A program made the position numbers and the translations under genes. This document shows, piece after piece, positions 44,401 through 54,776 of a stretch of DNA of 64,000 bases (positions are counted from its first letter, which is position 1; each line of letters starts with the position of its first letter). The notes under the pieces were generated by a model. The model worked only from the letters and a program-made list of their open reading frames with translations. It ran no database searches and was not told the origin of the DNA. Source of the DNA: Ehretia macrophylla (Eukaryota; Streptophyta; Magnoliopsida; Boraginales; Ehretiaceae); contig CM075781.1 in the NCBI GenBank assembly GCA_037974665.1, positions 34,449,235 through 34,513,234 of the forward strand. The letters run 5' to 3'.

Positions 44401-45992
44401 CTCAAAAGGAACTGAACATGAGGCAAATGAGATGGATGGAACTCTTGGAGGACTACAATTGCACCATCAACTATGTGCCCAGAAAAGCTAATGTGGTAGC
44501 GGATGCATTAAGCCGAAAGGCAAGCTTGGCAAGATTGGGGGTAAATGTTCCTCTAATGATTAAATCATCACTGCTATCTCAAATTAAGGAAGCTCAACAA
44601 CAAGATCCACAATTCCAGAAGATAAAAGAAGACAATCCGGATTTCAAACAGCAAGATGGATTGTGGAGATTTCGGAATCGGGTTTGTGTACCGAATGACC
44701 TAGAATTGAAGAAGAATATACTTGAAGAAGCTCATAATACAAGGTATACAATACATCCCGGGGGAACGAAGATGTATCGTGACTTGAGGCAATTTTATTG
44801 GTGGAATAATATGAAGCGGGAGATTGCAGAGTTTGTGTCGTGTTGTTTGACATGTCAAAGGGTTAGGGCAGAACATCAAAGACCTGCAAGACTTTTGCAA
44901 CCTTTGGAAATTCCACAATGGAAATGGGAGCACATAACAATTGATTTCGTGACAGATTTACCGAGGTCACCTCGAGGTTGTGATACTGTTTGGGTAATCG
45001 TGGATCGGTTAACGAAGACGGCCCATTTTATCGCAATGAATAAGACGGATGGCTTAGAAAAACGAGTTGATTTGTACATAGTTAACATTGTGAAATTGCA
45101 TGATGTACCCGTGAGCATAGTGTCTGACAGAGATCCTAGGTTTACATCGCGATTTTGGCAAAAGTTTCAAAAGGCGATGGGGACAAAATTGAGCTTCAGT
45201 ACAGCCTACCATCCTCAAACTGACAAGCAGTCCGAAAGGACCATTCAAATCTTAGAGGACATACTACGAGCTTGTGCATTGGATTTTGGAGGAACATGGG
45301 AAAAACACTTGCCGTTGGCAAAGTTTGCCTACAACAACAGTTATCAAGCGACGATTGACATGGCACCTTATGAGGCTTTGTACGGACGAAAGTGTAGATC
45401 TCCTCTATATTGGAGTGAGGTTGATGAGATGAAGGCTATTGATCCTACATTGTTGCCAGAGATGATGGAAAAGATTGAGAATGTGTATTTGATCTGGAAA
45501 AGGATGCTCACCGCACATAGTAGGCATAAAAGTTATGCCTATACAAGAAGAAGAGACTTGGAATTTGAAGAGGGTGATAAGGTGTTTCTGAAATTGTCTC
45601 CTCGGAAGGGGTTGATTCGGCATGGTAAGGGTGAAAAATTGAGTCCGAGGTACGTGAGACCGTTCGAGATTGTAAAGAAAATTAGCAAGTTAGCATACCG
45701 GTTGAGTCTACCAATGAGTCTCTCTGGTATACATGACGTGTTCCATGTCTCGATGTTGAGGAAGTACCAACCCGACCCTTCTCATATCTTGGAGCCGGAA
45801 CCGCTACAACTTCGCGAGAACCTCTCCTATAAAGAAAGGCCCGTGCGAATCTTGGATGAACAAGAACGAGAGTTGCGTAAGAAGAAGATTCCTATGGTGA
45901 AGGTATTGTGGAACAACTATGGAATTGAGGAAGCAACCTGGGAGCTACGAGATCAGATGGAAAAGCAATATCTGGAGTTATTTGCAAGGTAA
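41423..45992 (+). pseudogene. Gypsy (Tekay/Del-like chromovirus) gag-pol, decayed
   Basis: Gag with a poly-Asn stretch (41690-41745), the Retrotrans_gag domain (RQGSLSVVQYEARFNKLS), and two CCHC-like knuckles (CRHCNKKGHMKAQC; the second with a stop). Protease LIDTGATHSFIS (~42727), reverse transcriptase with LIDDILVYS (~43735), RNase H ([13 protein letters not shown]), integrase HHCC region and DDE pieces ([12 protein letters not shown]), and a C-terminal chromodomain-like [11 protein letters not shown]...EATWEL. About eight nonsense codons interrupt the first frame (for example 41930, 42368, 43361, 43571) and a frameshift near 44.17 kb separates RT from RNase H. The second frame (44214-45992, 592 aa) is fully open. 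Confidence 0.92.
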
Positions 45993-46033
45993 AAAGAAAT
46001 TACAAGGACGCAATTCTATTAAGGAGGGGAAGA

Positions 46034-48371
46034 TGTAAAACCCAGCACGAGAACCTATACGTAACTATATTATTAAGAATACATTCATATTATTTCATAT
46101 TCATTAGCATCAATTAATATGCATTAATATCATTTAACGTGCATATTTATCATTTTATATGCCATAAATGTTCAATTACGTGCATTAGAGAATTTTACAT
46201 ATTGTAGACAATTATAATACCTTAATAAGATTGGAGAAGCAACTAATTAGTTGCAAATGAACCAAAATGGCAAACTAGCAATACATGACTTAGTTGGAGG
46301 GCACTCTCGTCATTTGCCCTCTTGATATTTGTTCACCTAACTTACACTATTCTCTCCCACTCAAAACACATATAAACCCACTAATACACACACAAAAACA
46401 CTACACACACACTCACATGTTTTCAGCACACACATATACATACACAACAACCTTGAAAAGAGAGAAAGAAGAAGAAGAAAGAGGAAGAAGAAGGAAGAGA
46501 AGAAGCTTTGTCTAGCCATTTTCGAGCTTCTGCTTGCATCCTACAACCTCGAATTATCATTTGCTTGCACATGTGAGGTGAGGGATTCTTCAAAACTATT
46601 TTTAAATGCTCATTCAAGATTACATAATGCTCATTTGGTGTTAATATTGTTATAGCTTGCGTATCTAAGCTTGGATGAGGAGATTGAGTATTTTGTGTGT
46701 TGTAGAACTAGGACTTGCTCAATTTGTGAATTGATGAACTTGAGAAATCGATAGGTGGGCTAGGTGTTGCTCAATTTGTATGTAAAAGTTAGGAGCATGA
46801 AGTTAGCCTTAGAGTTTGGAGGTTGATTTTGATGTTGTGTGTGATGTTGAATTCTTGGTAAGTTGGTAGTTGATTGTTGGTATGGAAGGTTTTGGTTGAT
46901 GTTTGAACCATTATTTGGTGCTTAATAAACCACATTATGTATGCTTGATGGTTTGTAAGAAGTGGGAGGAATGGTAGTAAGAAAAGGAAAGTTCGTGCAT
47001 TTGATGCACTGTAGCGTTCACAAGCAGAATTGGCATGACCGAACGACCCCTGGTCTACCAGTCCACCGGTGGGAGGGGGGTCGTCCGCTGGAGAGGCTTC
47101 GGGTTTGACATATTTGCCCAATATTTTTCTAAAGGCCATAACTCACTCAATTCAACTTTGAATTGCATTCCGTTTGATTCTAGAGTTATCTACATTCGAT
47201 AAGATTAGATTCTAAACCAAAATCAAATTAATTGAAGCTTAGAAGGATAGGTAATATAACTGTTTAAGTTGGGACTAATGTGAAGGTGTCGAGTTTGATA
47301 CATTTTATGTTCCACTTTGGGGGCAACCTATCCCGTTGACCTTCACTTGCATGTTTATGCATTATATGAACCCTATTTGAAACATGATTACACTAATATG
47401 TCATTGACTATTGTTACTAACCGGTGGCAACTACTTTGTTGCCTCCGAGCTTGTTTGCTATGATTGAACTCCTCTCTCGCTTAGTGTGTTTCCTTGGAGA
47501 GATGGTTGATATAATTAAGTTATTGAACGCCATGGTAGAAGTTCTGGGCCGCCTGGGTGGCATTGGGCTTGCCAGGATGGACTCGGCTACTGTGGTTGGG
47601 TTGCCTCCGGAGTACCCTTATCGGTTGGTGTTTTGGGTTTATCATAGAAGCTGATTCGAGACTGGCCATCTCCAACAACTATTCGAGTATCGTATCCTTT
47701 GATATCTAGTAAACCTACCTTCGCTTGGGCCCTCGGAGGGTAGGATTATGCGTTACTGCTTGCTTATTAATTCTTGTACACTAAATGCAACTCTTGCATG
47801 ACATGTTTTCAAAAGGATTTTCCAAATGACGAAAATGTTTGCAATAACCTACTGTGACTTGTAACCCTCGTTGAGCTAAGTGTAGCTCATCACTTTCTAT
47901 GACAATATTTTAGGTGAGGCTGAGCCTAAGCTAGGGACTCAAGCTGAAGGCGAGACCTACTTGTGTGACTAGTCAGACTTTTTCTTGTTGTGATTATGCT
48001 TGTTGTTAAAGTTTTTTATGGTTAAACTATGTTAATATTGAACAACTTCAAGTACTTTAATATTCTTTTGGATTTGGTCGTGCAACTAACTTCTAACGTT
48101 GGGTTGTAACTTTATTGCTAGTCTATTCTTTTGAGGCCTAGAAGGCATTGATGTTTGTGGCGTGCCTAAGGGTTGAATGTAGGCCTTGTACATATGAACG
48201 AACAAGTTAGTGAATGTTGAAGTGCTGATAGATTTGGGCACCCTTCTTGAAGTTATTTGTGGATATTATAAATGATTAGGTCATGAATGGATGATTGTAC
48301 AAGGTTATCTATCTAGTCCACGTCACGTTCCGGCCTTGTCTTGGCAACGAGTTCGGGGTCGAGGCGTGACA
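46034..48371 (+). repeat. 3' LTR of the Gypsy element, 2338 bp
   Basis: Starts TGTAAAACCCAGCACG after the polypurine tract TTAAGGAGGGGAAGA and ends GAGGCGTGACA. It resembles the 5' LTR closely over the shared ~1.92 kb, with scattered changes and small indels. A (GAA)n-rich block sits near 46457-46500. Confidence 0.88.
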
Positions 48372-48797
48372 GTATGTGTGTGTGCGGAAAATGTGTAGGT
48401 GTGTGTTTAGTGTTTTTGTGTGTGTATTAGTGGGTTTGTGTGTGTTTTGAGTGGGAGAGAATAGTATAAGTTAGGTGAGCAAATATCAAGAGGACAAATG
48501 ACGAGAGTGCCCTCCAACTAAGTCATGTATTGCTAGTTTGCCATTCTGGTTCATTTGCAACTAATTAGTTGCTTCTCCCATCTTATTTAGGTATTATAAT
48601 TGTCTACGATATGTAAAACACTCAAATGCACATAATTGAATTTAGATGCACGTTAAACGAGGCTAACGAGCGTATTTCAAAGCAAATGCATGTAAATCAA
48701 GGTAAATGCACCTTAATTGCTATAAATGCATGTTAAATGATGTAAAAATATATGAAATGCTATAAAATGCATATGGGGTCTTGTGCGGGGCTTCACA
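48372..48797 (-). repeat. Inverted fragment of a related Gypsy LTR start
   Basis: Read on the minus strand this begins TGTGAAGCCCCGCACAAG at 48797 and runs toward 48372, matching the first ~410 bp of the Gypsy LTR (46034-46445). The half nearest the Gypsy element is highly similar (for example GAGTGGGAGAGAATAGT on the + strand, AACTAATTAGTTGC), while the half with the TG end is clearly diverged. It directly abuts the 3' LTR end. Length and LTR offset nearly equal the part missing from the 5' LTR. Confidence 0.8.
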
Positions 48798-49179
48798 AAA
48801 AACACTCTAATTTGAAACTTTATATTTTATAGTTTTTTTTAGTTTCAACTTTTACCTAAAAGTTGTTTGAAAAATAGGCCAAACATAATGCATGAATCAG
48901 AATTTCCACACAGTCTTTTCAACTCTGATTGTTTTAATGTAATTTTTTCAATACATTCACACATCCTCTTCCACCAGCTAGAGGTGGCATTTGGGCCGGT
49001 CGAATCATGAGTTGAGAAAATTGAACTCGATTCAACGTAAATGTTTAATAGGTCAAGCTGGGTTTGGCTCATTTCTCAAAATATAGGATTCAGCTCGGTC
49101 TACGAGTCCACTACCACGAGTTGCAAGTTAGGCTGAACTGAGTTATGCCAACCCATTTTTTGTGATTACTGTATTCTGA

Positions 49180-49184
<5 letters not shown>

Positions 49185-49232
<48 letters not shown>
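49185..49232. repeat. (TA)n microsatellite
   Basis: About 24 TA units without interruption inside the hAT element. Confidence 0.9.
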
Positions 49233-49239
49233 CAAACTT

Positions 49240-50098
49240 TTTTAAAGAAAAGTTAATTTAACTATTAACGAGACAATATACAAGTTGATTGATAACATTA
49301 ACTATTAACATAAATAATAAAATATTACATAACAAACTACAAGTAAATGCGACAGAGTAGATTAATGATATAAACATAAAAATAAAACATTACATAAACT
49401 CTTAATGAAAGCTAATGCAAAAGTTCTATATTTCGTTATCCTCCTTGTACGGGTGCTAGGCCTGCTGGTAGTGGTGATGGGCTTGACGGTGGCGATGGTT
49501 GAATAATCACTTCAAAATTAAAATAGTCCGTGACATTTGTTTGTTAAGATTCAAGGTGTGTTACAAGTGTTCCAGTTTCAAATTTATGTCGAAATATAAA
49601 TTGACATTGACAATAGTTACAAATTACACATCCCTGTTCTTCAAAGTATGTAAAATGATTTCAAACCTCTAACGAATATAATTGTCGTGAAATATTTTTT
49701 TCTACGTGGACATAGTTATATATAATGTTGTAGACTAGTAGTAAAATAAAATTGAATATACTAAGTATAACTAAAGCACTATATTACTAAGTATTTATAG
49801 GAAAAGTTAAATGTACGATTATAAAAATCATTAAAAAAAATGTATATAAAATCTTTTAAAAAATATAATATGTTGCAAGTTGCAAACTTGCAATATCATA
49901 AAAAAGATTTGATAACAAGTCCTTTAATATTAACTTAAGAAATAAATTTACTACTTCTTATTATTAATTTGTTAAAAAAATAATTACTATGACTTGCTAG
50001 TTTGTTTGTTTTTTTTTAAATAGTTACTACAACTTACATTGCATGCATACAACATAATATTTCAATTTCTGTTAACAAGTTAGCCCAAATTGTGCTTA
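49240..50098. other. AT-rich core of the hAT element
   Basis: AT-rich, no open frame or domain. It includes an isolated less AT-rich patch near 49440-49500 (CTGCTGGTAGTGGTGATGG) that I cannot assign. Confidence 0.4.
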
Positions 50099-50103
50099 AT
50101 TTG

Positions 50104-52574
50104 TGTGGAACCCCACTTTTCTATCCTATCTTGTTTTACGTGTTTATTCTCGTTTTGCGTGAATTGACCTGTTTATGTGCTATATGACTTAGAATGTGGT
50201 AATTTTAGTATCAATACTCCTAGAACATGCTAAATGTGCATTCATGAAATTTTCATCAAAAACGGAGTCCGAAATTTTATCGTCGATTTTCAGTGAATAG
50301 TGTTTTCGAAACACGTCCGCTATAATTTTGAAACTGGTCTTTTTAACCCTTCTAGACCTAGTCCACGGACTTTAATAGACCTGTGTTTAATTAAATCAGT
50401 TTTAAAATCGGCTTAAGAATTTATTAGGGTTTTTACACCGACTTTTGCGAAAATCGAGTTTTAAGCCGACTCGGGTAGAATTGTTTGATTGTAAAACTTC
50501 TTGTCACCTAAAAATAATTTACTTGAGCTAGCTTGGGTGTTGAATAATTGTTTTGAACTTTGGTGATCAAGAAAATGCATTTAAAGTCAAGAAAACACTA
50601 AAAACACTAAAGTTTCAACTTTGACTTTCATTTAAAATCTTGACTTTCATGCATATATCATCAACACACATTGCCAAAGCACAAAAACACACTCATTTTC
50701 ACACACATGGCCGAGATTTTCATGGGAGATTAAGCCAAGGAGTTTTCAAGGTTTTCAAAGCATTTTTTTCAAAGAAAAAGCTAGTTTTTGTCCGTAGAAT
50801 TTCGTGCCGAGTTGGATTCTGCTTGTTGGGCACGCATTGCACACATTCCTAGGCTTTTATCGCATCAAAGGTGAGAGAAAAATTCTAGATCTCAAAATGT
50901 CATTTTTATACTTTTGCTCATAAATGAAAATTTAACCGTTAGAATTGAAATCTGATGATAGATTATTGCTCCTTGCATGCTAGGGATCGTTATATACCAA
51001 TACTACGAATTTCTGTCGGATGTAGTATAATTTTTATTTTTCGGGTATTTAATTTTGATTAAAATGTTCAAAGTTGAATTAAATGAGTTGTGTTGATCAA
51101 AATCGATTGCCGTCGATTTCTAAATACTTGATAATTACGTGTTAGCGCTGTTGTAATGCCGAATTTTCAATTACATTGTTCGTGTGAAAACCCGGAAAAT
51201 CCAGCCAAGACATCCTAGGATTTTAGGGTTATCGGGCATGATTTGGAGGTGTTATAGTGGATTTCCGAGAGCGTTAATGTAGTAGGTTGAATGGGTGAGT
51301 GATAGAAACTGATTTGGCAATGTTTGGATTAGTAGATTGTAAGTTATGAATTTTAGAAGTTTAGGTTGTCATTCTTTAATTTCTTGAACGATGCCTTTAG
51401 ATGGTTGGGTGGTGTTGAGTGATTGAATTGTGAGTTGTTGATGGGTAAATTAGAGTTTGATTGTGTGTTTAATGCATGTTCGGTTAGATGGCCTACTTTG
51501 TCATCTAACTTAGTTGTTTGCTGTTTAATGTTATATTAATGTTATATTGATGTTATATTGATGTTTTATTGATTGATTATTGAGTACGGGAATCGGGCAC
51601 TTTTGTTGCTGATCTCTCGGAATATTGATGATTGATGTTTATTATTATTGCTGGGTCTCTGGTATGTGTGTGCCACCTCTCGGGCAGCATCGGGCTGTCG
51701 GGTTGATAACGGCATGACTATCAGAGATTGCCTCCAGCTCGCATGACGGAGGTGTCATGGAGGGCGAGGTTATTGGGGGTACCCCGGGTGCGTGAGTAAT
51801 GGGGAGTTACAAGAAGAATGGTTGAGATCGTGATGGCGTTTGGAGCTACACCAACTAGAGAGAGTATCCTTTATTGAATGGTCATATAGTTATGTGATGA
51901 TAGTATTATTTATTGTTATTGTGTGTTTACTGACTCAAAGGATTATTCCAAGGAGTTTAGTAGACCTTGCTCGAGATCTATCGGATCCTCACTGGGCTTA
52001 TTTTATATAAGCTCACTCTCTATTATTGCATGCTTACAGGTGTACTTGAGCAGGATTACGGGTACGTGCCTCCTGAAGAGGAGAATGTGGAAAATGTGCC
52101 GTATGTGGACGAGTCCTATGTGCTAGAGTCTTGTCCTTGATGCTTGAGATGTTGTATACTCTATTATCTTGTATATTAACCTAGTTGTCTTTTATTTCCC
52201 TTGTAATTTATGATGTATAAGTTGTAGTAAGATAATGAACTAAATGATGCTAACTTAGTAGTCTTTCTTTTATTATGATCTAGGTTGCTAAGTTTGTTTA
52301 TAATCTATTTTGATATGTATGTATAGCCTATGTACTATGTTGGAACGGAGGCGCGTAACTATGAAGGAGTTGATGAAAGAATGTTTAATGTATGAAGTGG
52401 TTGTGTTGTATGTTGTCAATTTGATTGTGGAATTGGTTGGTGATTTATGGAGGTTGATGCATGTTGTTCTTAAGGGTTGGTTTAGAGCCCGGATGTTCAT
52501 GTTACTGTCGTTATGCTGCCGAAACTCCGTTGCGTCCTGACTGATCGTAGGAGGGGTCGAGTTGGGGCGTGACA
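50104..52574 (+). repeat. 5' LTR of the gag-only element
   Basis: Starts TGTGGAACCCCACTTTTC and ends GGGGCGTGACA. It contains a repeated TGTTATATTGATG stretch near 51529-51570 and GCATCGGGCTGTCGGG and AGCTCGCATGACGGAGG blocks typical of long Gypsy LTRs. Confidence 0.92.
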
Positions 52575-52799
52575 TTTAAGTGGTATCAGAGCTTGATTAG
52601 CTGTCAGCCAGGGTATCCTCGGAATGTGGGTAGTGGTCTAAGCATGCATGTATGTATTAAGTGAAAGAAAAGTGAAACATATGTTAATATGTTTATGTGA
52701 TTAATTTACTTATGTGTCTAACTTTCTATATGACCAGTATGCCTTGTGTGTTAAGTGAACTAATGTGGTCAATATGTTTTATGTGATAACGTGCTATAC

Positions 52800-52905
52800 G
52801 TACTCAATGTGTTGTGATTAATGTGCATTATGTGATTAATGTGCATTATGTGCTTAATGTGCATTATGTGATTAATGTGTATTATGTGACAATTATGTTT
52901 TATGT
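52800..52905 (+). repeat. Short tandem repeat in the leader of the gag-only element
   Basis: The unit GTG(A/C)TTAATGTGCATTAT is repeated about five times between 52812 and 52885. It lies in the untranslated stretch between primer site and gag. Confidence 0.75.
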
Positions 52906-53107
52906 GATCAAAGTGCCTTATGTGAAGTTTGTTGCTTATGAGACTTTAATTGTTTACAACTTATTGTGTGATATAACTTGTTTACGTGATATTGGCTTCT
53001 TATGTGCTGAATTGTGTGTTATATGATAATGTTGTTTTATATGTTAATTATGTATTATGTTGTACTTGTCTTCATGTGATATAATTGTATATATGTTATA
53101 ACTGCGG

Positions 53108-53983
53108 GTGACTCTTTTGGGTGAAGTAAGGATGACTGTCAGAGCTCTTGGAATCAGAGGAAGACTTTGTAGGAATGAATTCATGTCTTTGAAACAGGGT
53201 AGCCTGTCTGTTACGCAGTATGAGGCCCGATTTCATAATCTGTCACATTATGCTCCGGGTATGGTGCAAACTACTGAAAAGAGGATTAATAGATTCGTTC
53301 GAGGGTTGAGGCCGGAGGTTCGAGATAGCTTGACTTCTTTTCAGTTTTCCACATACGGTGAAGCCCTTACTACTGCAACAAGAGTTGAGAAAGGAAAGAA
53401 TGAGTTAGGGGCAGGGCCGAGTCAATCGAGTAGAAGACTTTCTCAGCTTCAGGACCAGCAAAGATATTTTCATCCTCGAAGTCGGCAGAGTCAGCTCCAG
53501 GGGCAAAATAGGCATGTAGACTTAAGGATACAGCGGAGCAGTTTAACGGTTTTACCAGTTCAGGGTTTCGTGGGTAATAGTGTTGCTCTTCATGTTCCAT
53601 TTTGTGATTTCTGTACCAAGAGGGGTCATGTTGAGACCGGATGCTGGAAGAAATTGGGAAAATGTCTAAGTTGCGGCAGTGATCAACACATGAAAGAGGA
53701 CTGTCATAAATGGCAAAATGATCGGGGTTTGACTATAGTCAGGGATGCCCAGGAAAAGTCTACTATAGTGAGAGTTCAACAAGATGATTCAGTTACCTTA
53801 TTGGTTCCAAATTCTTCAGGGAATCGTGCTGTAGATCAAGTCATACATTGTACTTTCTGTCGCCGAAAAGGCCATCTCGAGTCTAACTGTCGGAATAAGG
53901 CAGGAACATGTTTGGGTTGCGGCAGCAATCAGCACAGAGCGAGGAATTGTCCTAGGTATTCGAGGTCTAGGGTCGGTCAGTGA
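53108..53983 (+). CDS. Gag of the non-autonomous LTR element
   Basis: Open frame of 291 aa. It starts inside a Retrotrans_gag domain (FMSLKQGSLSVTQYEARFHN, RFVRGLRPEVRDSL), followed by a Gln/Ser-rich linker and four CCHC-like zinc knuckles in two pairs: CDFCTKRGHVETGC, CLSCGSDQHMKEDC, CTFCRRKGHLESNC, CLGCGSNQHRARNC. The usual Gypsy gag N-terminus seen at 41.4 kb is missing, so the protein is N-terminally shortened; translation may start at this ATG or upstream via another frame. The doubled knuckle pair looks like an internal duplication. The sister Gypsy element at 41.4 kb has one pair. It would package RNA in a particle built with help from another element. Confidence 0.75.
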   Translation: MTLLGEVRMTVRALGIRGRLCRNEFMSLKQGSLSVTQYEARFHNLSHYAPGMVQTTEKRINRFVRGLRPEVRDSLTSFQFSTYGEALTTATRVEKGKNELGAGPSQSSRRLSQLQDQQRYFHPRSRQSQLQGQNRHVDLRIQRSSLTVLPVQGFVGNSVALHVPFCDFCTKRGHVETGCWKKLGKCLSCGSDQHMKEDCHKWQNDRGLTIVRDAQEKSTIVRVQQDDSVTLLVPNSSGNRAVDQVIHCTFCRRKGHLESNCRNKAGTCLGCGSNQHRARNCPRYSRSRVGQ

Positions 53984-54029
53984 CCCAAGGTTACCAGGGT
54001 AGACCTGCGGGCAGTGCATCTCAACAGTA

Positions 54030-54250
54030 GTAGTGAAAGGTAATTTCTTATTCTCAATCAATTAGTTAAGGTATTGAATGATTCCAATGCTACATATTCT
54101 TTTATCATGTCTACTTGAGTGCAATGCGCTAGTATGCGAGTAGAAAGTTTGCCCTATATGGTTGAAGTTAGCACGTGCATTATATCAGTTGGCGATTGAG
54201 TAATATGTGACGCTGAAGCATATAAAATTCCGATTAGGGGTCAAGCTACT
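54030..54250 (+). pseudogene. Decayed aspartic protease of the gag-only element
   Basis: Reads QLVKVLNDSNATYSFIMST then a stop, and PYMVEVSTCIISVGD; it corresponds to the protease of the Gypsy element (LVKVLIDTGATHSFIS). The active-site D-(T/S)-G-A has become D-S-N-A. Nothing of reverse transcriptase follows. Confidence 0.7.
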
Positions 54251-54700
54251 TTACGACTACATAATTGACTATTGGAATTCTCATTTGGTGATCCTATTCG
54301 ACATTCTTCCTTTGGATTTCCATATGAATATTCTTATTCGGTATACTTGATTGGAATTATTCTTTGGTATTTTCTATTAGTATTCTTATGCGGAATTATT
54401 ATATGGTGTTATCCCGAGTTCTTATTTCGGGATTATTATTCGGTATTCTCCAACGGTAATCTTGTTCGAAGATCTCATTTGGTATTCTTGATTGGTGCTC
54501 TATTACGGGATCTATGTTTGGCGTTCTTCTTCGGTAATTTATTTGAGATTCTTATTCGGAAATTCTAGTCAGTGTTCTTAATCAGCGTTCCTAATTAAGC
54601 TTCTTGTTTGGGGATTCTTATTCGATGATCTTATTCAGTGTTCCTACTTGGTGTTCTTGGTTGGTATTTGGAATTTGGTATTTGGTCTTTCAATCAGTAT
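54250..54700 (+). repeat. Degenerate TATTCGG / TTGGTATTCTT repeats replacing pol
   Basis: About 450 bp made of a loose 10-14 bp motif (ATTCTTATTCGGTATTC, TTGGTGTTCTTG and similar) repeated some 30 times. The long hydrophobic open frame at 54272-54568 is a by-product. It occupies the place of pol in the autonomous relative. Confidence 0.7.
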
Positions 54701-54776
54701 GTTTGAGTCAGCACCTGAGTTTGTCTTCGGATCGATGCAGAATTGCGCGGACGCAATTGTTTTAAGGAGGGGAGAA

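Noticed and set aside
54272-54568. 98-aa hydrophobic open frame that could be a membrane protein
   Set aside because: It lies wholly in a degenerate short repeat that replaces pol in a non-autonomous element.
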